A stretch of 64,000 nucleotides of DNA from NCBI RefSeq assembly GCF_003028415.1, contig NZ_PYSV01000001.1, forward strand, positions 310,001 to 374,000. Reading direction: 5' to 3'. How positions within the stretch are numbered: the first letter of the stretch is position 1; each line of letters opens with the position of its first letter. This DNA is from Deinococcus arcticus. Lineage in GTDB: Bacteria > Deinococcota > Deinococci > Deinococcales > Deinococcaceae. Of the stretch, positions 9,532 through 22,617 are shown piece by piece. The position numbers were made by a program, and so were the translations under genes. The notes beneath the pieces are model-generated. The model was not told where the DNA came from. It did no database searches and was given only the letters and a program-made list of their open reading frames with translations.

Positions 9532-10518
9532 TTACTTCACCGTCACGCGGTCGGGAAAGGACTCGGCGCTGATCTTGGCCACCTGGGCGTCCAGGTATTT
9601 CTGGGCAGCCTCGCGCGCGAGCTGCTCGCGGATCAGCGGCGCGGCCTCGGCCAGGGGCACCAGCCCTGCCGGCGTGCGCTTGGTCACCACCAGCACATGC
9701 CAGCCAAACTGCGACTGCACCGTCTGCACCTGGTTGACCGGCCCCGCGAAACTGGCCTTGTCGAAGGTTTCCACCATTTCGCCCTGGCCGAAGCAGCCCA
9801 GGTCGCCGCCCTGCGCGGCGCTGCCGGGGTCCTGACTCTTGTCACTGGCGATCTTGGCGAAGTCGGCCCCGCCTGCCAGGTCTTTTGCAATGGCCTGCGC
9901 CTCGGCCTGGGTGGGCACCAGAATATGCTTCACGCAGGCTTCAGCCTCGCGGGTAAAGCGGGGCTTGTTGAGGTTGTAGTAACCGGCCACCACCGCGTCC
10001 CCGAAGGTAAAACGCTTCTGAATGCCCTGCAGGTACGCCCCTACAATGCCCTGGCGTTCCAGTTCGGCGCGCAGGTCGTCGGCGCTGGCGTAGCCGGTGG
10101 CGGTCAGCGCCTCGGCAAAGTCGGCGTCAGACTCGAAGTCGGCGCGGGCTTCTTGCAGCTGGCGGTCCAGAGTGGCGGCGTCCACCTTGTTGCCAGCGGC
10201 GCGCGCCAGCTGGTACACCGCGCGGTCGCGCACGTACTGCTTCAGGTAATCGGCGCGGGCCCCGGCAAATTCTGCCAGATAGCTGTTTTCAAAGGGAATG
10301 CCCTGGGCGTTCACCACCCGCGCGGCGGCCAGCCGGAAGGCCCGGTCGAAATCGGCCAGGGTGAAGGTTTCGGTGCCCACGCGCGCGACCACGGTGCTGG
10401 GGTCGGCCGCCGGGGCAGCGGGCGCCGTGGTGGCCGGCGCCGCCGGGGTCGTGGAGGGGGTGGTCTGGGCCAGGGCCGCGCCGGACAGCAGCGCCAGCGT
10501 GAGCAGCACTTGTTTCAT
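9532..10518 (-). CDS. Parvulin-type peptidylprolyl isomerase (PpiC/SurA-like), exported
   Basis: The 328-residue protein begins with a clear signal peptide (MKQVLLTLALLSGAALAQ) followed by a Thr/Pro/Ala-rich linker. A helical SurA-like N-region spans about 45-190. The rotamase domain spans about 190-300, with ACVKHILV, GADFAKIASDKS, GGDLGCFGQGEM and FGWHVLVV. It should assist folding of envelope proteins. A TAGAGT box (10525-10530) ends 6 nt before the ATG, so the message is probably leaderless. The FemX-like gene starts 93 bp away on the other strand. Confidence 0.92.
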   Translation of the reverse strand: MKQVLLTLALLSGAALAQTTPSTTPAAPATTAPAAPAADPSTVVARVGTETFTLADFDRAFRLAAARVVNAQGIPFENSYLAEFAGARADYLKQYVRDRAVYQLARAAGNKVDAATLDRQLQEARADFESDADFAEALTATGYASADDLRAELERQGIVGAYLQGIQKRFTFGDAVVAGYYNLNKPRFTREAEACVKHILVPTQAEAQAIAKDLAGGADFAKIASDKSQDPGSAAQGGDLGCFGQGEMVETFDKASFAGPVNQVQTVQSQFGWHVLVVTKRTPAGLVPLAEAAPLIREQLAREAAQKYLDAQVAKISAESFPDRVTVK

Positions 10519-10610
10519 CCCTGTACTCTAGCGTCCCGCCGCGCCCCTGCCATGATGGCCGCGTGATGAACGCCCGGGCGGCGCGCGCGCCCTCTGCTAC
10601 AATCCCCCGC

Positions 10611-11675
<1,065 letters not shown>

Positions 11676-11735
11676 ACAGTCCATCGCCACCTTTCGGTGG
11701 ACGGCGCGCAGAGCTGACCAGGAAAGACTGCCGGT

Positions 11736-12419
11736 ATGTTGTATCTGGGCGCGTTGATGATGGTGGTCGTGGCCCAGCTGGTCCTGGGCCCGGTCCTGAT
11801 GCTCCTGGTGCGCGGGGCCACCCGGGGGCGACGCGGCGCCGAAATGGTGGGCTGTTTCGCCCTGCTTTTTCCGCTGCTGTGTGGCCTGGCCCTGCTGGGC
11901 GGCGCCATCTGGAACGAGGCGGTCACTGCTGACTTCTCGAGGGGAAGTGACGAGTTTTACTGGACACCGCTGGGCGGCGGGTTCTTTGCCTCCAGCACAT
12001 CGGGTACAGACAACGCACTGATCAGCCAGGACAACTGGGTCAGCTGGCCGCGTGAACTCGGTGGCCGGAACTGGATTCAAAAGTTTGGCTGCGCGGCTGG
12101 GCAGCCCGTCCTGGCTGTCTCCGGTCCCGAGAAATCCCCTGCCTACGTGCTGGTGCATCCGGCAACCCGTTCCCTGGACGTCGTGCCGACCGAGCGTGAA
12201 CTCACCGCCCTCGTGCTGCGCCGGGGCCTGACCGCGCCAGAGTGGTGGAGTGAGCGGGTCTTCGAGGAAAAGTGTGGCCCCCGCATGAGCAGCGCGCAGA
12301 AGACGCATGCCCGTGTGGCCCTCTGGAGCCCGCTGCTGGCGCTGTTCGCGGCCATGCTCGTGCGGGTGCGGCGCCGGCGCCCAACCCTTCCGCCCACCAA
12401 CGCGGAGCCGCAGCGGTGA
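11736..12419 (+). CDS. Membrane protein of unknown function
   Basis: The 227-residue protein has two N-terminal membrane segments (about 3-25 and 38-60), a polar extracytoplasmic region of about 135 residues with two cysteines (KFGCAAG and EEKCGPR), and a C-terminal segment (ALWSPLLALFAAMLV) followed by an Arg-rich tail. The start at 11736 has AGGAAAG about 13 nt upstream, a weak ribosome-binding site. It ends 4 bp from the convergent MFS gene. No family was recognised. Confidence 0.7.
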   Translation: MLYLGALMMVVVAQLVLGPVLMLLVRGATRGRRGAEMVGCFALLFPLLCGLALLGGAIWNEAVTADFSRGSDEFYWTPLGGGFFASSTSGTDNALISQDNWVSWPRELGGRNWIQKFGCAAGQPVLAVSGPEKSPAYVLVHPATRSLDVVPTERELTALVLRRGLTAPEWWSERVFEEKCGPRMSSAQKTHARVALWSPLLALFAAMLVRVRRRRPTLPPTNAEPQR

Positions 12420-12423
12420 AGCC

Positions 12424-13797
<1,374 letters not shown>

Positions 13798-13874
13798 CCG
13801 CGCAGGCTACGCCCCCGGCCGGCATGAAGAATGGGGGCGTGGCTTCATGGCCCCTGAATCGTTACAGTTGGGCC

Positions 13875-14855
13875 ATGACCATGCACCTCCGTCCGCTGGG
13901 CCGCACCGGCCTGAAGGTCACCGAAATCGGCTACGGCGCCTGGGGTATTGGCGCCGATATGTGGGTGGGCGCCCAGGACGGCGAGAGCCTGAACGCCCTG
14001 CGCCGCTATATCGAGCTGGGCGGCAACTTTATTGACACGGCCATGGGCTACGGCAACGGCCACTCCGAGCGGCTGGTGGGCCAGGTGGCGCGTGAACACC
14101 CCGGCACGCTGGTGGCCACCAAGATCAGCCCCAAGAACATGGAGTGGCCTGCCGCGCCGGACACGGGCGCTGCGGCGGCCTTTCCCGGCGAGTACGTGAC
14201 CCGCATGACCGACGCCAGCCTGGAACGCCTGGGTCTGCCCACCATCGACGTGCAGCAGCTGCACGTGTGGAACGACAGCTGGCTGGGCCAGGGCGACTGG
14301 CAGGCCGCCGTGGCCGACCTGAAGCGCCAGGGCAAGATTCGCGCCTTTGGCATTTCCATCAACGACCACCAGCCGGACAACGCCGTGAAGGCCGTGGAAG
14401 CGGGCGCCGTGGACACCGTGCAGGTGATCTACAACGTCTTTGACCAGTCGCCGCAGGACCGCCTGCTGGACGCCTGCCAGGCGCATGGGGTGGGCGTGAT
14501 TGTGCGCGTGGCGCTGGACGAGGGTAGTCTGACCGGCCGCATCACGCCAGAAACCACCTTTCCCGAGGGCGACTGGCGCCACCGCTACTTCGGCGGGGAC
14601 CGCAAGGCGCAGTTGCAACCCCGCCTGCGGGCCATGGAGCAGGACCTGGGGATTGCCACGGACGCCCTGGCCGAAACCAGCCTGCGCTTCGTGCTGTCTC
14701 ACCCGGCCGTCAGTACAGTCATCGTGGGGATGCGCAGCGTGACGAATGTGGAGCGCAACGCCGCGCTGGCGGACGGGCGGGGGCTGAGCCCGGCGCAGGT
14801 GCAGAAGCTGCGGGCGCACCGCTGGGACCGGAACTGGTATCTGGGGGCTGAATAG
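13875..14855 (+). CDS. Aldo/keto reductase
   Basis: The 326-residue protein is an NADPH-dependent aldo/keto reductase. The catalytic tetrad is visible: Asp and Tyr in FIDTAMGYG, Lys in LVATKIS and His in QQLHVWND. The cofactor-binding C-terminus has [27 protein letters not shown]. The ATG at 13875 follows TACAGT (13863-13868) by 6 nt; a further 17 codons upstream are open but have no start signal. Substrate unknown. Confidence 0.93.
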   Translation: MTMHLRPLGRTGLKVTEIGYGAWGIGADMWVGAQDGESLNALRRYIELGGNFIDTAMGYGNGHSERLVGQVAREHPGTLVATKISPKNMEWPAAPDTGAAAAFPGEYVTRMTDASLERLGLPTIDVQQLHVWNDSWLGQGDWQAAVADLKRQGKIRAFGISINDHQPDNAVKAVEAGAVDTVQVIYNVFDQSPQDRLLDACQAHGVGVIVRVALDEGSLTGRITPETTFPEGDWRHRYFGGDRKAQLQPRLRAMEQDLGIATDALAETSLRFVLSHPAVSTVIVGMRSVTNVERNAALADGRGLSPAQVQKLRAHRWDRNWYLGAE

Positions 14856-14897
14856 GAGGGAGTGGGGCCACTCGGCAAAGCAAACCGCCATTTCCCC

Positions 14898-16196
14898 CTA
14901 CCCCCCCACCTCCTGCACCATCACCAACCCCACCGGCGGCACAATCAGCACCCGGTCAATCCGCGCGCCATCCAGGTCCACCACCTCCAGCAGCCAGTCC
15001 TGCACCTCCACCCGCGCCCCCACCTGCGGAAACTCCCCCATCGCCTCCAGCACGTACCCCGCCAGCGTGCTGAAATCCTCGCGGTCCAGGCGGGGCAGCG
15101 GCAGGCGCTCGCGCAGGTCGTGCATGGGCAGGCCGCCGTCGGCCAGATACGAGCCGTCGTCGCGCCGGAACAGGTCGTTGGGGTCCGCGGGCTGGTCGGC
15201 GCCGGCCAGTTCACGCAGCAGATCGGTGGAGGTGATCAGGCCCGTGAACATGCCGTATTCGTCCACCGCAATGGCAATCTGCTGGTGGCCCTGCCGGGTC
15301 AGGCGGTTCAGGACATCCTCGGCCCAGGCGGTTTCGGGCACGTAGGCCACAGGCTGCACATGGTCCTGCCACACCCCGCCGCTGTGCACCGCCTGCAGCA
15401 GGTCCACCACGCGCAGCTGCCCCACCACCTGACTGTGCTCATCCACCACCGGGTAGCGGTCGTGGGGCGTGGCCAGCGCGCGCGCCACCACCTCGTCCAG
15501 GGGAGCGGTCGCCGGAATCAGGGTGGCCTCACCCCGGGGGGTCATCAGTTCGCGCACGCGGCGGTCGTTAAAGCGCAGCACGTGGTCAATGCGTTCGCGC
15601 TCGCCTTCCTCCAGACCGCCGGTTTCGCTGGCCTGCAGCACAATGGCCTTCACATCTTCCTCGGTCACGTGTTCCTGCGGCTCGCCGCGCAGGCCCAGCA
15701 GCCACAGCAGGCCGCGCGTGGTGGTTTCCAGCAGCCACACGGCGGGGCGCGTCAGGCGGGCCAGCACCGTGAAAAACGGCGCCACGCGCAGCGCCAGGGC
15801 CTCGGGGTTGCGCAGCGCAATGCTCTTGGGGGCCAGTTCGCCCAGCACCAGCGACAGGTAGGTGACCAGCAGCACCACCGCAGGCTCCGCCACCACACCG
15901 GCCGCCGAACCCAGCAGCGGGGTCAGCGCCCGCTCAACCTGGGGCGTCAGGCGGTCGCCGGCAAACACGGCGCTGACCGTGCCAATCAGGGTAATGCCAA
16001 TCTGCACCGTCGCCAGGAACGCCCCGGGGCGCTCTGCGAGGTGCAGGGCCCGCTGCGCGGCGCGGCTGCCCCGGTCGGCCAGGCCCTGCAGCCGCGATTT
16101 GCGCGCCGAGACCACGCCCAGCTCTGAACCGGAGAAAAAGCCGTTCACGATCAGGAGCAGCGTGAGAATGCCCAGGATGACGAGTGGGTTGTCCAC
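14898..16196 (-). CDS. CNNM/CorC-type hemolysin-family transporter
   Basis: This 432-residue membrane protein has the CNNM transmembrane domain (about 1-190, with NGFFSGSELGVVSARKSRLQ and VLGELAPKSIALRNPE), a CBS pair (about 210-330, with ELMTPRGEATLIPA and the IAIAVDEYGMFTGLIT segment) and a CorC_HlyC C-terminal domain (LPLPRLDREDFSTLAGYVLE). The family is linked to Mg2+/Co2+ efflux. The GTG at 16196 is taken because TACACT (16203-16208) ends 6 nt upstream; GTG at 16202 is too close to that box. Confidence 0.92.
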   Translation of the reverse strand: MDNPLVILGILTLLLIVNGFFSGSELGVVSARKSRLQGLADRGSRAAQRALHLAERPGAFLATVQIGITLIGTVSAVFAGDRLTPQVERALTPLLGSAAGVVAEPAVVLLVTYLSLVLGELAPKSIALRNPEALALRVAPFFTVLARLTRPAVWLLETTTRGLLWLLGLRGEPQEHVTEEDVKAIVLQASETGGLEEGERERIDHVLRFNDRRVRELMTPRGEATLIPATAPLDEVVARALATPHDRYPVVDEHSQVVGQLRVVDLLQAVHSGGVWQDHVQPVAYVPETAWAEDVLNRLTRQGHQQIAIAVDEYGMFTGLITSTDLLRELAGADQPADPNDLFRRDDGSYLADGGLPMHDLRERLPLPRLDREDFSTLAGYVLEAMGEFPQVGARVEVQDWLLEVVDLDGARIDRVLIVPPVGLVMVQEVGG

Positions 16197-16254
16197 CGGC
16201 ACAGTGTAGGGGAGAGCCCCCGCCCCCCGCCGCTGCTCTAGGCTGGACTTCTCT

Positions 16255-17283
16255 ATGACGAAGCCTTTTGCAGACGCGGCGGTGCAGGTGCGCGACCTGA
16301 GCAAGCAGTACGCCGTACACGACAAGGAGCCGGGCTTTATGGGCAGCGTACGGGCCTTTGTGAAGCGGCAGACCCGGCAGGTGCAGGCGGTGCGCGGCGT
16401 GTCCTTTGATCTGGCCCCTGGCGAGGTGGTGGGCTTCCTGGGCCCCAACGGCGCAGGCAAGACCACCACCCTGAAGATGCTCTCGGGCCTGCTGCACCCG
16501 TCCTCGGGCAGCGCGCGGGTGGCGGGCTTCGAGCCCCGCCGCCGCGAGCGCGCCTTTCTGAAGACCATTACCCTGGTCATGGGCCAGAAGCAGCAGCTGA
16601 TGTGGGACCTGCCGGCCCTGGACTCGTTTCTGATCAACCAGGCCGTCTACGAGATTCCCGATGACGAGTACCGCGCCACCATGGCCGAGTTCACCGAGGT
16701 GCTGGGGCTGGACGGCATCCTGAAAAAGCAGGTGCGCAAGCTCTCGCTGGGCGAGCGCATGAAGTGCGAACTGGCGGCCGCGCTGCTGCACCGCCCGAAG
16801 GTGCTGTTTTTAGATGAACCCACCATTGGCCTGGACGTGAACATGCAGGAAGCCGTCCGGGCCTTCGTGCGCGACTACAACGCGCGCTACGGCGCCACCG
16901 TCATGCTCACCAGCCACTACATGGCCGACGTGACGGCCCTGGCCCGCCGCATTCTGGTGATTGACGCGGGCGAGGTGGTGTTTGACGGCGACCTGAACGC
17001 CCTGGCCGAGCGCGGCAGCAGCGGCAAGACCATTCGCCTGCAGCTGCGCCGCCCTGCCACCCCGGCCGAACTGGCCGCCTATGGTCAGGTCGTGACCAGC
17101 GACGGCCTCAGCGCCGAACTGACTGTGCCCCGCGCCGAGGTGAGTGAGCGCGCCGCGCGGCTGCTCTCGGCACTGGACGTGGCCGACCTGACGGTGGAAG
17201 ACCCCCCGCTGGAAACCGTGATGGCCGAGTTGTTCGGCGCGCGCCCGGCCTCCGCCCGGCCGGCCGGAGAGGTGACCCGGTGA
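16255..17283 (+). CDS. ABC transporter ATP-binding subunit (ABC-2 export operon)
   Basis: This 342-residue ATPase has Walker A GPNGAGKTT, a Q-loop near GQKQQLMWD, signature LSLGERM, Walker B VLFLDEPT and an H-loop in LTSHY. The long N-terminus before the core (FMGSVRAFVKRQTRQVQA) and the LWWD-like MWDLPA stretch are typical of the NatA-like family paired with ABC2_membrane_6 permeases. Its stop overlaps the first permease start, so the three genes form one tightly coupled operon. A TAGGCT box (16239-16244) lies 10 nt before the ATG. Substrate unknown. Confidence 0.93.
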   Translation: MTKPFADAAVQVRDLSKQYAVHDKEPGFMGSVRAFVKRQTRQVQAVRGVSFDLAPGEVVGFLGPNGAGKTTTLKMLSGLLHPSSGSARVAGFEPRRRERAFLKTITLVMGQKQQLMWDLPALDSFLINQAVYEIPDDEYRATMAEFTEVLGLDGILKKQVRKLSLGERMKCELAAALLHRPKVLFLDEPTIGLDVNMQEAVRAFVRDYNARYGATVMLTSHYMADVTALARRILVIDAGEVVFDGDLNALAERGSSGKTIRLQLRRPATPAELAAYGQVVTSDGLSAELTVPRAEVSERAARLLSALDVADLTVEDPPLETVMAELFGARPASARPAGEVTR

Positions 17284-18083
17284 ACTGGGCATGGCGCAAG
17301 GTGCGGGTGCTGTTTGCCACCCAATTTGCCCTGATGACCGAGTACCGCGCCGAGGTGGTGATCTGGATGCTCTCGGGCACCCTGTCACTGGTCATGATGC
17401 TGGTGTGGATGGCCCAGGCGGCGGCCGCACCCGGCGGGCAGGTGCGCGGCTACACGCCCGCCGAGTTCGCCACCTACTTCCTGTCCACATGGCTGATCTC
17501 GCAGCTCATGGTGGTGTGGGTGGCGCACGAACTGGACCCCGCCATCCGGCAGGGGCAGCTCTCGCCGTGGCTGCTGCGCCCACTGGACCCCTTCTGGACC
17601 TACTTCCTGGGCCATGTGGCCGAGCGCTTCGTGCGCCTGCCCGCGCTGCTGGCGCTGGTGGCCCTGTTCGCGTGGCTCTCGGGCGCGCAGTTCACGGCCC
17701 AGTGGTGGGCTTACCCGGCGGCCATCGGGCTGGCGGTACTGGGCTTCACCGCGCGCTTTCTGTGGGAATACACGATTGGGCTGCTGGCCTTCTGGACCGA
17801 CTCCTCCACCAGTTTTCAGGAACTGGTGTGGCTGATGTACGCCGCGCTGGGCGGCATGTTCGCGCCGCTGGCTTTTTACCCTGAATGGGTGCAGCGCGTG
17901 GCGGTCTGGACGCCCTTTCCCTACATGCTGGGCCTGCCCGCGCAGCTGCTTTCCGGCAAGGCCACGCTGGGGCAGGCCCTGCAGGGTGTGCTGGTGCTGC
18001 TGGCCTGGGGCCTGATCTTCGGCGTGGTGCGCTTTGCCGTGTGGCGCGTGGGCCTGCGCCGCTACGGGGCAGTGGGAGCATGA
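17280..18083 (+). CDS. ABC-2 family permease 1
   Basis: The 267-residue protein has six hydrophobic segments and the DUF990/ABC2_membrane_6 style: an N-terminal QFALMTEYRAEVVIWML, a middle PLDPFWTYFLGHVAERF and a long STSFQELVWLMYAALGGMFAPL. The GTG start overlaps the ATPase stop, and its stop overlaps the next ATG. It probably forms a heterodimer with permease 2. Confidence 0.9.
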   Translation: MNWAWRKVRVLFATQFALMTEYRAEVVIWMLSGTLSLVMMLVWMAQAAAAPGGQVRGYTPAEFATYFLSTWLISQLMVVWVAHELDPAIRQGQLSPWLLRPLDPFWTYFLGHVAERFVRLPALLALVALFAWLSGAQFTAQWWAYPAAIGLAVLGFTARFLWEYTIGLLAFWTDSSTSFQELVWLMYAALGGMFAPLAFYPEWVQRVAVWTPFPYMLGLPAQLLSGKATLGQALQGVLVLLAWGLIFGVVRFAVWRVGLRRYGAVGA

Positions 18084-18868
18084 GGCGCGCCCTGCGCCTG
18101 ATCCGGGTGTTTCTGGCCGCCAGCATCTCGGCGCAGCTGGAATACCGCGCGAACTTCGTGGGGGCGGTGCTGGCCAGCCTGGGCGAGGCGGGGGTGGCGC
18201 TGCTGGGCCTCTCACTGCTGTTCAGCCAGCCCGGCGTGCAGGAGGTGGGCGGCTGGACCTTCCGCGAGGCGCTGCTGGTGACCGGTTTTTTCATGCTGAC
18301 CGAAGGCTTTATTTCCGTGGTGGTGCAGCCCAACATGACCAAGATTGCTGAAGCCATCCGCACCGGCAACATGGATTTCACGCTGCTCAAGCCCATTGAT
18401 GCCCAGTTCAACGTATCGGTCCGGCACCTGAACCTGCTGCGCTTTCCCGATGTGCTGCTGGGCCTGGGCCTGCTGGCCTACGCCGCCAGTGGCCTGACCC
18501 TCACCGCAGCGGGAGTGCTGTCGGCGGCGGCGCTGTACCTCTCGGCCCTGGTGATCGTGTACTGCATCTGGCTGGGCCTCAGCACCACCGCCTTCTGGTT
18601 CGTGAAAACCCAGAATGTGACCGAGCTGTTCAACGGCCTGTTTGGCGCCGCGCGCTTCCCGGCCACTGCCTTTCCGGTGCCAGTGCGGCTGGTGCTGACC
18701 TTCGTGGTGCCGGTGGCGCTGATTACGACCGTGCCTGCCCAGGCCCTCACCGGCGAGCTGACACCGGCCCTGGCGCTGGTCTCGCCGCTGGTGGCGGCCG
18801 GCCTGTTTGCGCTGACCCGCTGGTTCTGGCGCCGCGCCGTGGCCAGCTACACCAGCGCCAGCAGCTGA
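18080..18868 (+). CDS. ABC-2 family permease 2
   Basis: The 262-residue protein is the second permease of the operon and resembles the first: QLEYRANFVGAVLASL near the N-terminus, LLKPIDAQFNVSVRHLNL in the middle and STTAFWFVKTQNVTELFNGL later, with about six membrane segments. The ATG at 18080 overlaps the previous stop as ATGA. Such permease pairs export unknown compounds with a NatA-like ATPase. Confidence 0.9.
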   Translation: MRRALRLIRVFLAASISAQLEYRANFVGAVLASLGEAGVALLGLSLLFSQPGVQEVGGWTFREALLVTGFFMLTEGFISVVVQPNMTKIAEAIRTGNMDFTLLKPIDAQFNVSVRHLNLLRFPDVLLGLGLLAYAASGLTLTAAGVLSAAALYLSALVIVYCIWLGLSTTAFWFVKTQNVTELFNGLFGAARFPATAFPVPVRLVLTFVVPVALITTVPAQALTGELTPALALVSPLVAAGLFALTRWFWRRAVASYTSASS

Positions 18869-18902
18869 TGACCCCGCCCCCTGGGGGCCCCGGGGCCCGC
18901 CC

Positions 18903-19496
18903 ATGAGCACAGACCGCTGGGCTGCCCTGGGCCAGCCCCGTCCCCGCGCCCTGCCTTTAAGCCCGGCTGACCGCGCGCAGCTCTCACACCTGACCGAGCT
19001 GCGGGACATCGCTTCGCCGGGCGCAGCGCGGCGGGTGGGGGCCGAACTGGCCGGCGAACGCACGCTGGCCCCCGATCTGCTGGGCGCGCGGCCCTGGCTG
19101 CCTCCCGATCTGGGTGCCCGCGCCTTGCTGCCAGCGCTGCTGGAGGGCGAATGGACCGGTTTTCTGGCCCTGCTGGGCGCGTGCGGCCCCTGGGTGTATG
19201 CGCCGGATGTGCGCGCGGTGCAGCGGCTCTCGGCGGCCTACGGCGCGCTGGTAAGTGCTGCCCAGACTGTGCCAGAGGAGGTGGCTCTGGCGGCGGCCGG
19301 GGCGTCCTCTGCCCTGGCCCCGGGCCGCACGCTGCTGCCCCGCCTGGAAGCGGTGCCCTACCGGCAGCCCCGGCACGGCGCGGTTTCGGCCGAGACACTG
19401 GTGGCACTGGAAACTTCGTTCTGGACCCTGGCGGCCCAGCTGGCACGCGCCCAGCACGAAGCCTGGAAGGCGCGGCGTGGCGGTGCTGGCCCCTGA
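18903..19496 (+). CDS. Hypothetical Ala/Leu-rich protein
   Basis: This 197-residue protein starts 34 nt after the ABC permease and may share its transcript. It is rich in Ala, Leu, Arg and Pro and is probably helical, with no signal peptide, membrane segment or motif I know. The coding call rests on frame length, codon-position GC bias like the neighbours and its place in the operon. Confidence 0.6.
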   Translation: MSTDRWAALGQPRPRALPLSPADRAQLSHLTELRDIASPGAARRVGAELAGERTLAPDLLGARPWLPPDLGARALLPALLEGEWTGFLALLGACGPWVYAPDVRAVQRLSAAYGALVSAAQTVPEEVALAAAGASSALAPGRTLLPRLEAVPYRQPRHGAVSAETLVALETSFWTLAAQLARAQHEAWKARRGGAGP

Positions 19497-19524
19497 GCAC
19501 GGGGGCAGCAGCGGGTTCAGCTCT

Positions 19525-19715
19525 CATGCTGATTCCGAAAAATTCCGTCATGTGTTCCGGAATTTTTGCGACCGGAGGGACTCGAAGAGCTGCGGAGCAG
19601 AGAAGGAACAAATGCGGATTTCCGGGAATTGGGCTGGAACAGCGCCGAAGGCGGGGAACATCCCCCTTCTTCCCGGATGGTACGGAACTGGACGGCAGTC
19701 CGTATCAGCCGCCAC
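19525..19715 (-). repeat. Dispersed repeat A, copy 2 (inverted)
   Basis: This copy reads on the minus strand. Its hairpin is CCGAAAAATTCCG (19535-19547) with CGGAATTTTTGCG (19558-19570), and the GGGAAGAAGGGGGATG-type block is present as its complement near 19650-19680. It fills most of the 330-base gap between the hypothetical gene and the OYE gene. Confidence 0.8.
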
Positions 19716-19826
19716 GCTCTGGCTTCCGTGTACGCTGGCGCGGGCTGTTCAACAGTGCCGCTTCTGTATTTTCCGTAAACTTCTGACCTCTGGCGGGCGC
19801 CCTGTGGGCCGCACTACAGTCTCGCC

Positions 19827-20909
19827 ATGACCGCCGAGCCTCTGCTGTTCCGCCCCCTGAAGGTGCGTGGCCTGACGCTGCCCAACCGCGTCGTGGTCTC
19901 GCCCATGTGCATGTATTCGGCCCACCACGGCCTGGCCAACGATTTTCATCTGGTGCATCTGGGGCAGTACGCCCTGGGCAGCACCGGCCTGATTTTTGCC
20001 GAGGCCACCGCCGTGTGCCCCGAGGGCCGGATCAGCCCCGAGGACCTGGGGCTATGGGAAGACCGGCAGATCACACCGCTGGGGCGCATTACCGACTTTG
20101 TGCATGCCCAGGGCGGGCGCATTGGTGTGCAGCTGGCGCACGCGGGGCGCAAGGCCAGCACCTACGCCCCGTGGCGCGGGCGCGGCGCCGTGCCCGACGA
20201 GCGCGGCGGCTGGGCGGTGCTGGGCCCGGACGATCAGCCCTACCACGAGCAGCTGCGCACCCCCACCCCCATGACGGCCGATGATCTGGCCGCCGTGCCC
20301 GTGGCCTTTGCCCGCGCCGCGCGCCGCGCCGAGATCGCCGGTTTTGACGCCGTGGAAATTCACGCTGCGCACGGCTACCTGCTGCACCAGTTCCTGTCGC
20401 CGCTCTCGAACAGCCGCACGGATGAATATGGCGGACCGTTTGAAAACCGCGTGCGGCTGCTGCTGGAGGTGACCCGCGCGGTGCGCGAGGCGTGGCCCTA
20501 CCACAAGCCCCTCTTTGTCCGTCTGTCCGCCACCGACTGGGCCGAGGGCGGCTGGGACCTGGACCAGACCGCGCTGCTGGCCGAGTGGCTGTCGCGCGAG
20601 GGGGTAGACGTGCTGGACATCAGCAGCGGCGGTCTGACCCCCGCGCAGCAGATTCCAGTGGGCCCGGGGTATCAGGCGCCGATGGCCGCCCGCGTCAAAG
20701 CTGCCACGCCGGACCTCGCGGTCATGACCGTGGGCATGATTGACACCCCCGAGCGTGCCGAGGGCCTGCTGCAAAACGGCGACGCCGATCTGATCGCTCT
20801 GGGCCGCCCCCTGCTGGGTGACCCACACTGGGCGCAGGCAGCGGCTCAGGCGCTGGGCGCGGCGCTGGAGTTGCCAGCGCCGTATGCACGGGGGGCGCGC
20901 ACCACGTAA
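19827..20909 (+). CDS. Old yellow enzyme-family flavin oxidoreductase (YqjM class)
   Basis: The 360-residue protein is an FMN-dependent ene-reductase, which reduces activated C=C bonds with NAD(P)H. SPMCMYS carries the cysteine typical of the thermophilic-like YqjM class. The substrate-binding His pair and strand follow in EIHAAHGYLLHQFLSP, with SNSRTDEYGG next and an FMN-phosphate site in ADLIALGRPLLGDP. A TACAGT box (19815-19820) ends 6 nt before the ATG. D. radiodurans has a characterised homologue of this class. Confidence 0.94.
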   Translation: MTAEPLLFRPLKVRGLTLPNRVVVSPMCMYSAHHGLANDFHLVHLGQYALGSTGLIFAEATAVCPEGRISPEDLGLWEDRQITPLGRITDFVHAQGGRIGVQLAHAGRKASTYAPWRGRGAVPDERGGWAVLGPDDQPYHEQLRTPTPMTADDLAAVPVAFARAARRAEIAGFDAVEIHAAHGYLLHQFLSPLSNSRTDEYGGPFENRVRLLLEVTRAVREAWPYHKPLFVRLSATDWAEGGWDLDQTALLAEWLSREGVDVLDISSGGLTPAQQIPVGPGYQAPMAARVKAATPDLAVMTVGMIDTPERAEGLLQNGDADLIALGRPLLGDPHWAQAAAQALGAALELPAPYARGARTT

Positions 20910-21119
20910 AGACACTCGGTGTGCGGGCTGTCCCTGTCCCACCCCGCATCTCTCAGCCTTGAGAGCCTGCGGAGCGCCCGGAAGGCTGCCTTGGGCCGCG
21001 CCAGGAAGGCAGGGGTGGCGGGCAGCCTGGGTTTTCCTCTCGGCTCTATCCGTCGGCCTCAGAGGGGCAGTCGAAAGTTCTGCCCAGCCGGTTCCAGCAA
21101 GGCGGCCCCAGCCAGTGCC

Positions 21120-21800
<681 letters not shown>

Positions 21801-21884
21801 GCGGCGCATGGTACTCCATGGCCGGTGCATGAAGAAGGGCGGGCGTTGTGGCCTGCTGCCCAGGCACGCTAGGATAGCCCCCTG

Positions 21885-22580
21885 ATGGCGCGCCTGGACG
21901 ATCTGAAGGCATCTTTTCTCTTCCACAACGTGCCGGCCGAGGCGCTGCAGGAGGCGCTGCAGGTCATCACCGAGCGGCAGTACCGCCCCGGGCAGATCAT
22001 TCTGGAGCAGGACGCCCAGGGCGAGGCCCTGCACATCCTGACGCGCGGGGTGGTGCGGGTCAGCCGCATCAGCCTGGGCAGCCGTGAGCGCGTCATGGGC
22101 GACGTGTACGCCCCTGGCGTGATTGGTGAAACGGCTGTGCTGGGCGGCGGCGAGCGCAGCGCCACCGTGGTGGCCCAGACCGACGTGACCACCCTGATGC
22201 TCTACCGCACCCATTTCCGCCAGATTCTGCGCCGCCACCCGGACGTGCTGTGGAACCTCAGCGTGATGCTGGTGCGCCGCGTGACCCACCTGAATGACGA
22301 ACTGATTGCCTTTGGCCTGAACACCGAAGCGGCCCTGAGCCACGTGTTTACCAACCTCTACCGCCAGCGCGTGCAGGCGGGCGCGGCGCAGCCGCAGGTG
22401 CTGCCCATGTCTACCCAGGACATCATGAGCCGCATTTCCAGTTCCCGCGAAACCGTGTCGCGTGTCATGCGCAAGCTGGAGCAGCAGGGCCTGCTGAAAA
22501 GCACCGGCCAGAGCGTCACCCTGCTGGACCCCGAGGGCCTGGAAAACGTCACCCTGGAAGAAGCCGACAGCCTGGACTGA
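21885..22580 (+). CDS. CRP/FNR-family transcription regulator (DdrI-like)
   Basis: The 231-residue protein has a cyclic-nucleotide-binding-like beta-roll (about 15-125; [35 protein letters not shown] has the roll's spacing, [15 protein letters not shown] the phosphate-cassette region) and a CRP winged helix (about 165-220), with [23 protein letters not shown] as recognition helix. It resembles my memory of Deinococcus DdrI (DR0997), a cAMP-binding regulator of stress genes; orthology was not tested. TAGGAT (21870-21875) lies 9 nt before the ATG. Confidence 0.88.
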   Translation: MARLDDLKASFLFHNVPAEALQEALQVITERQYRPGQIILEQDAQGEALHILTRGVVRVSRISLGSRERVMGDVYAPGVIGETAVLGGGERSATVVAQTDVTTLMLYRTHFRQILRRHPDVLWNLSVMLVRRVTHLNDELIAFGLNTEAALSHVFTNLYRQRVQAGAAQPQVLPMSTQDIMSRISSSRETVSRVMRKLEQQGLLKSTGQSVTLLDPEGLENVTLEEADSLD

Positions 22581-22617
22581 GCGGGGGCCCTGGGCGCGGG
22601 CCCGCTATCCTGCCCCC

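Noticed and set aside
20910..21119. Possible missing permease for the orphan ABC ATPase
   Set aside because: No frame here has hydrophobic segments, and 210 bases are too few for a permease.
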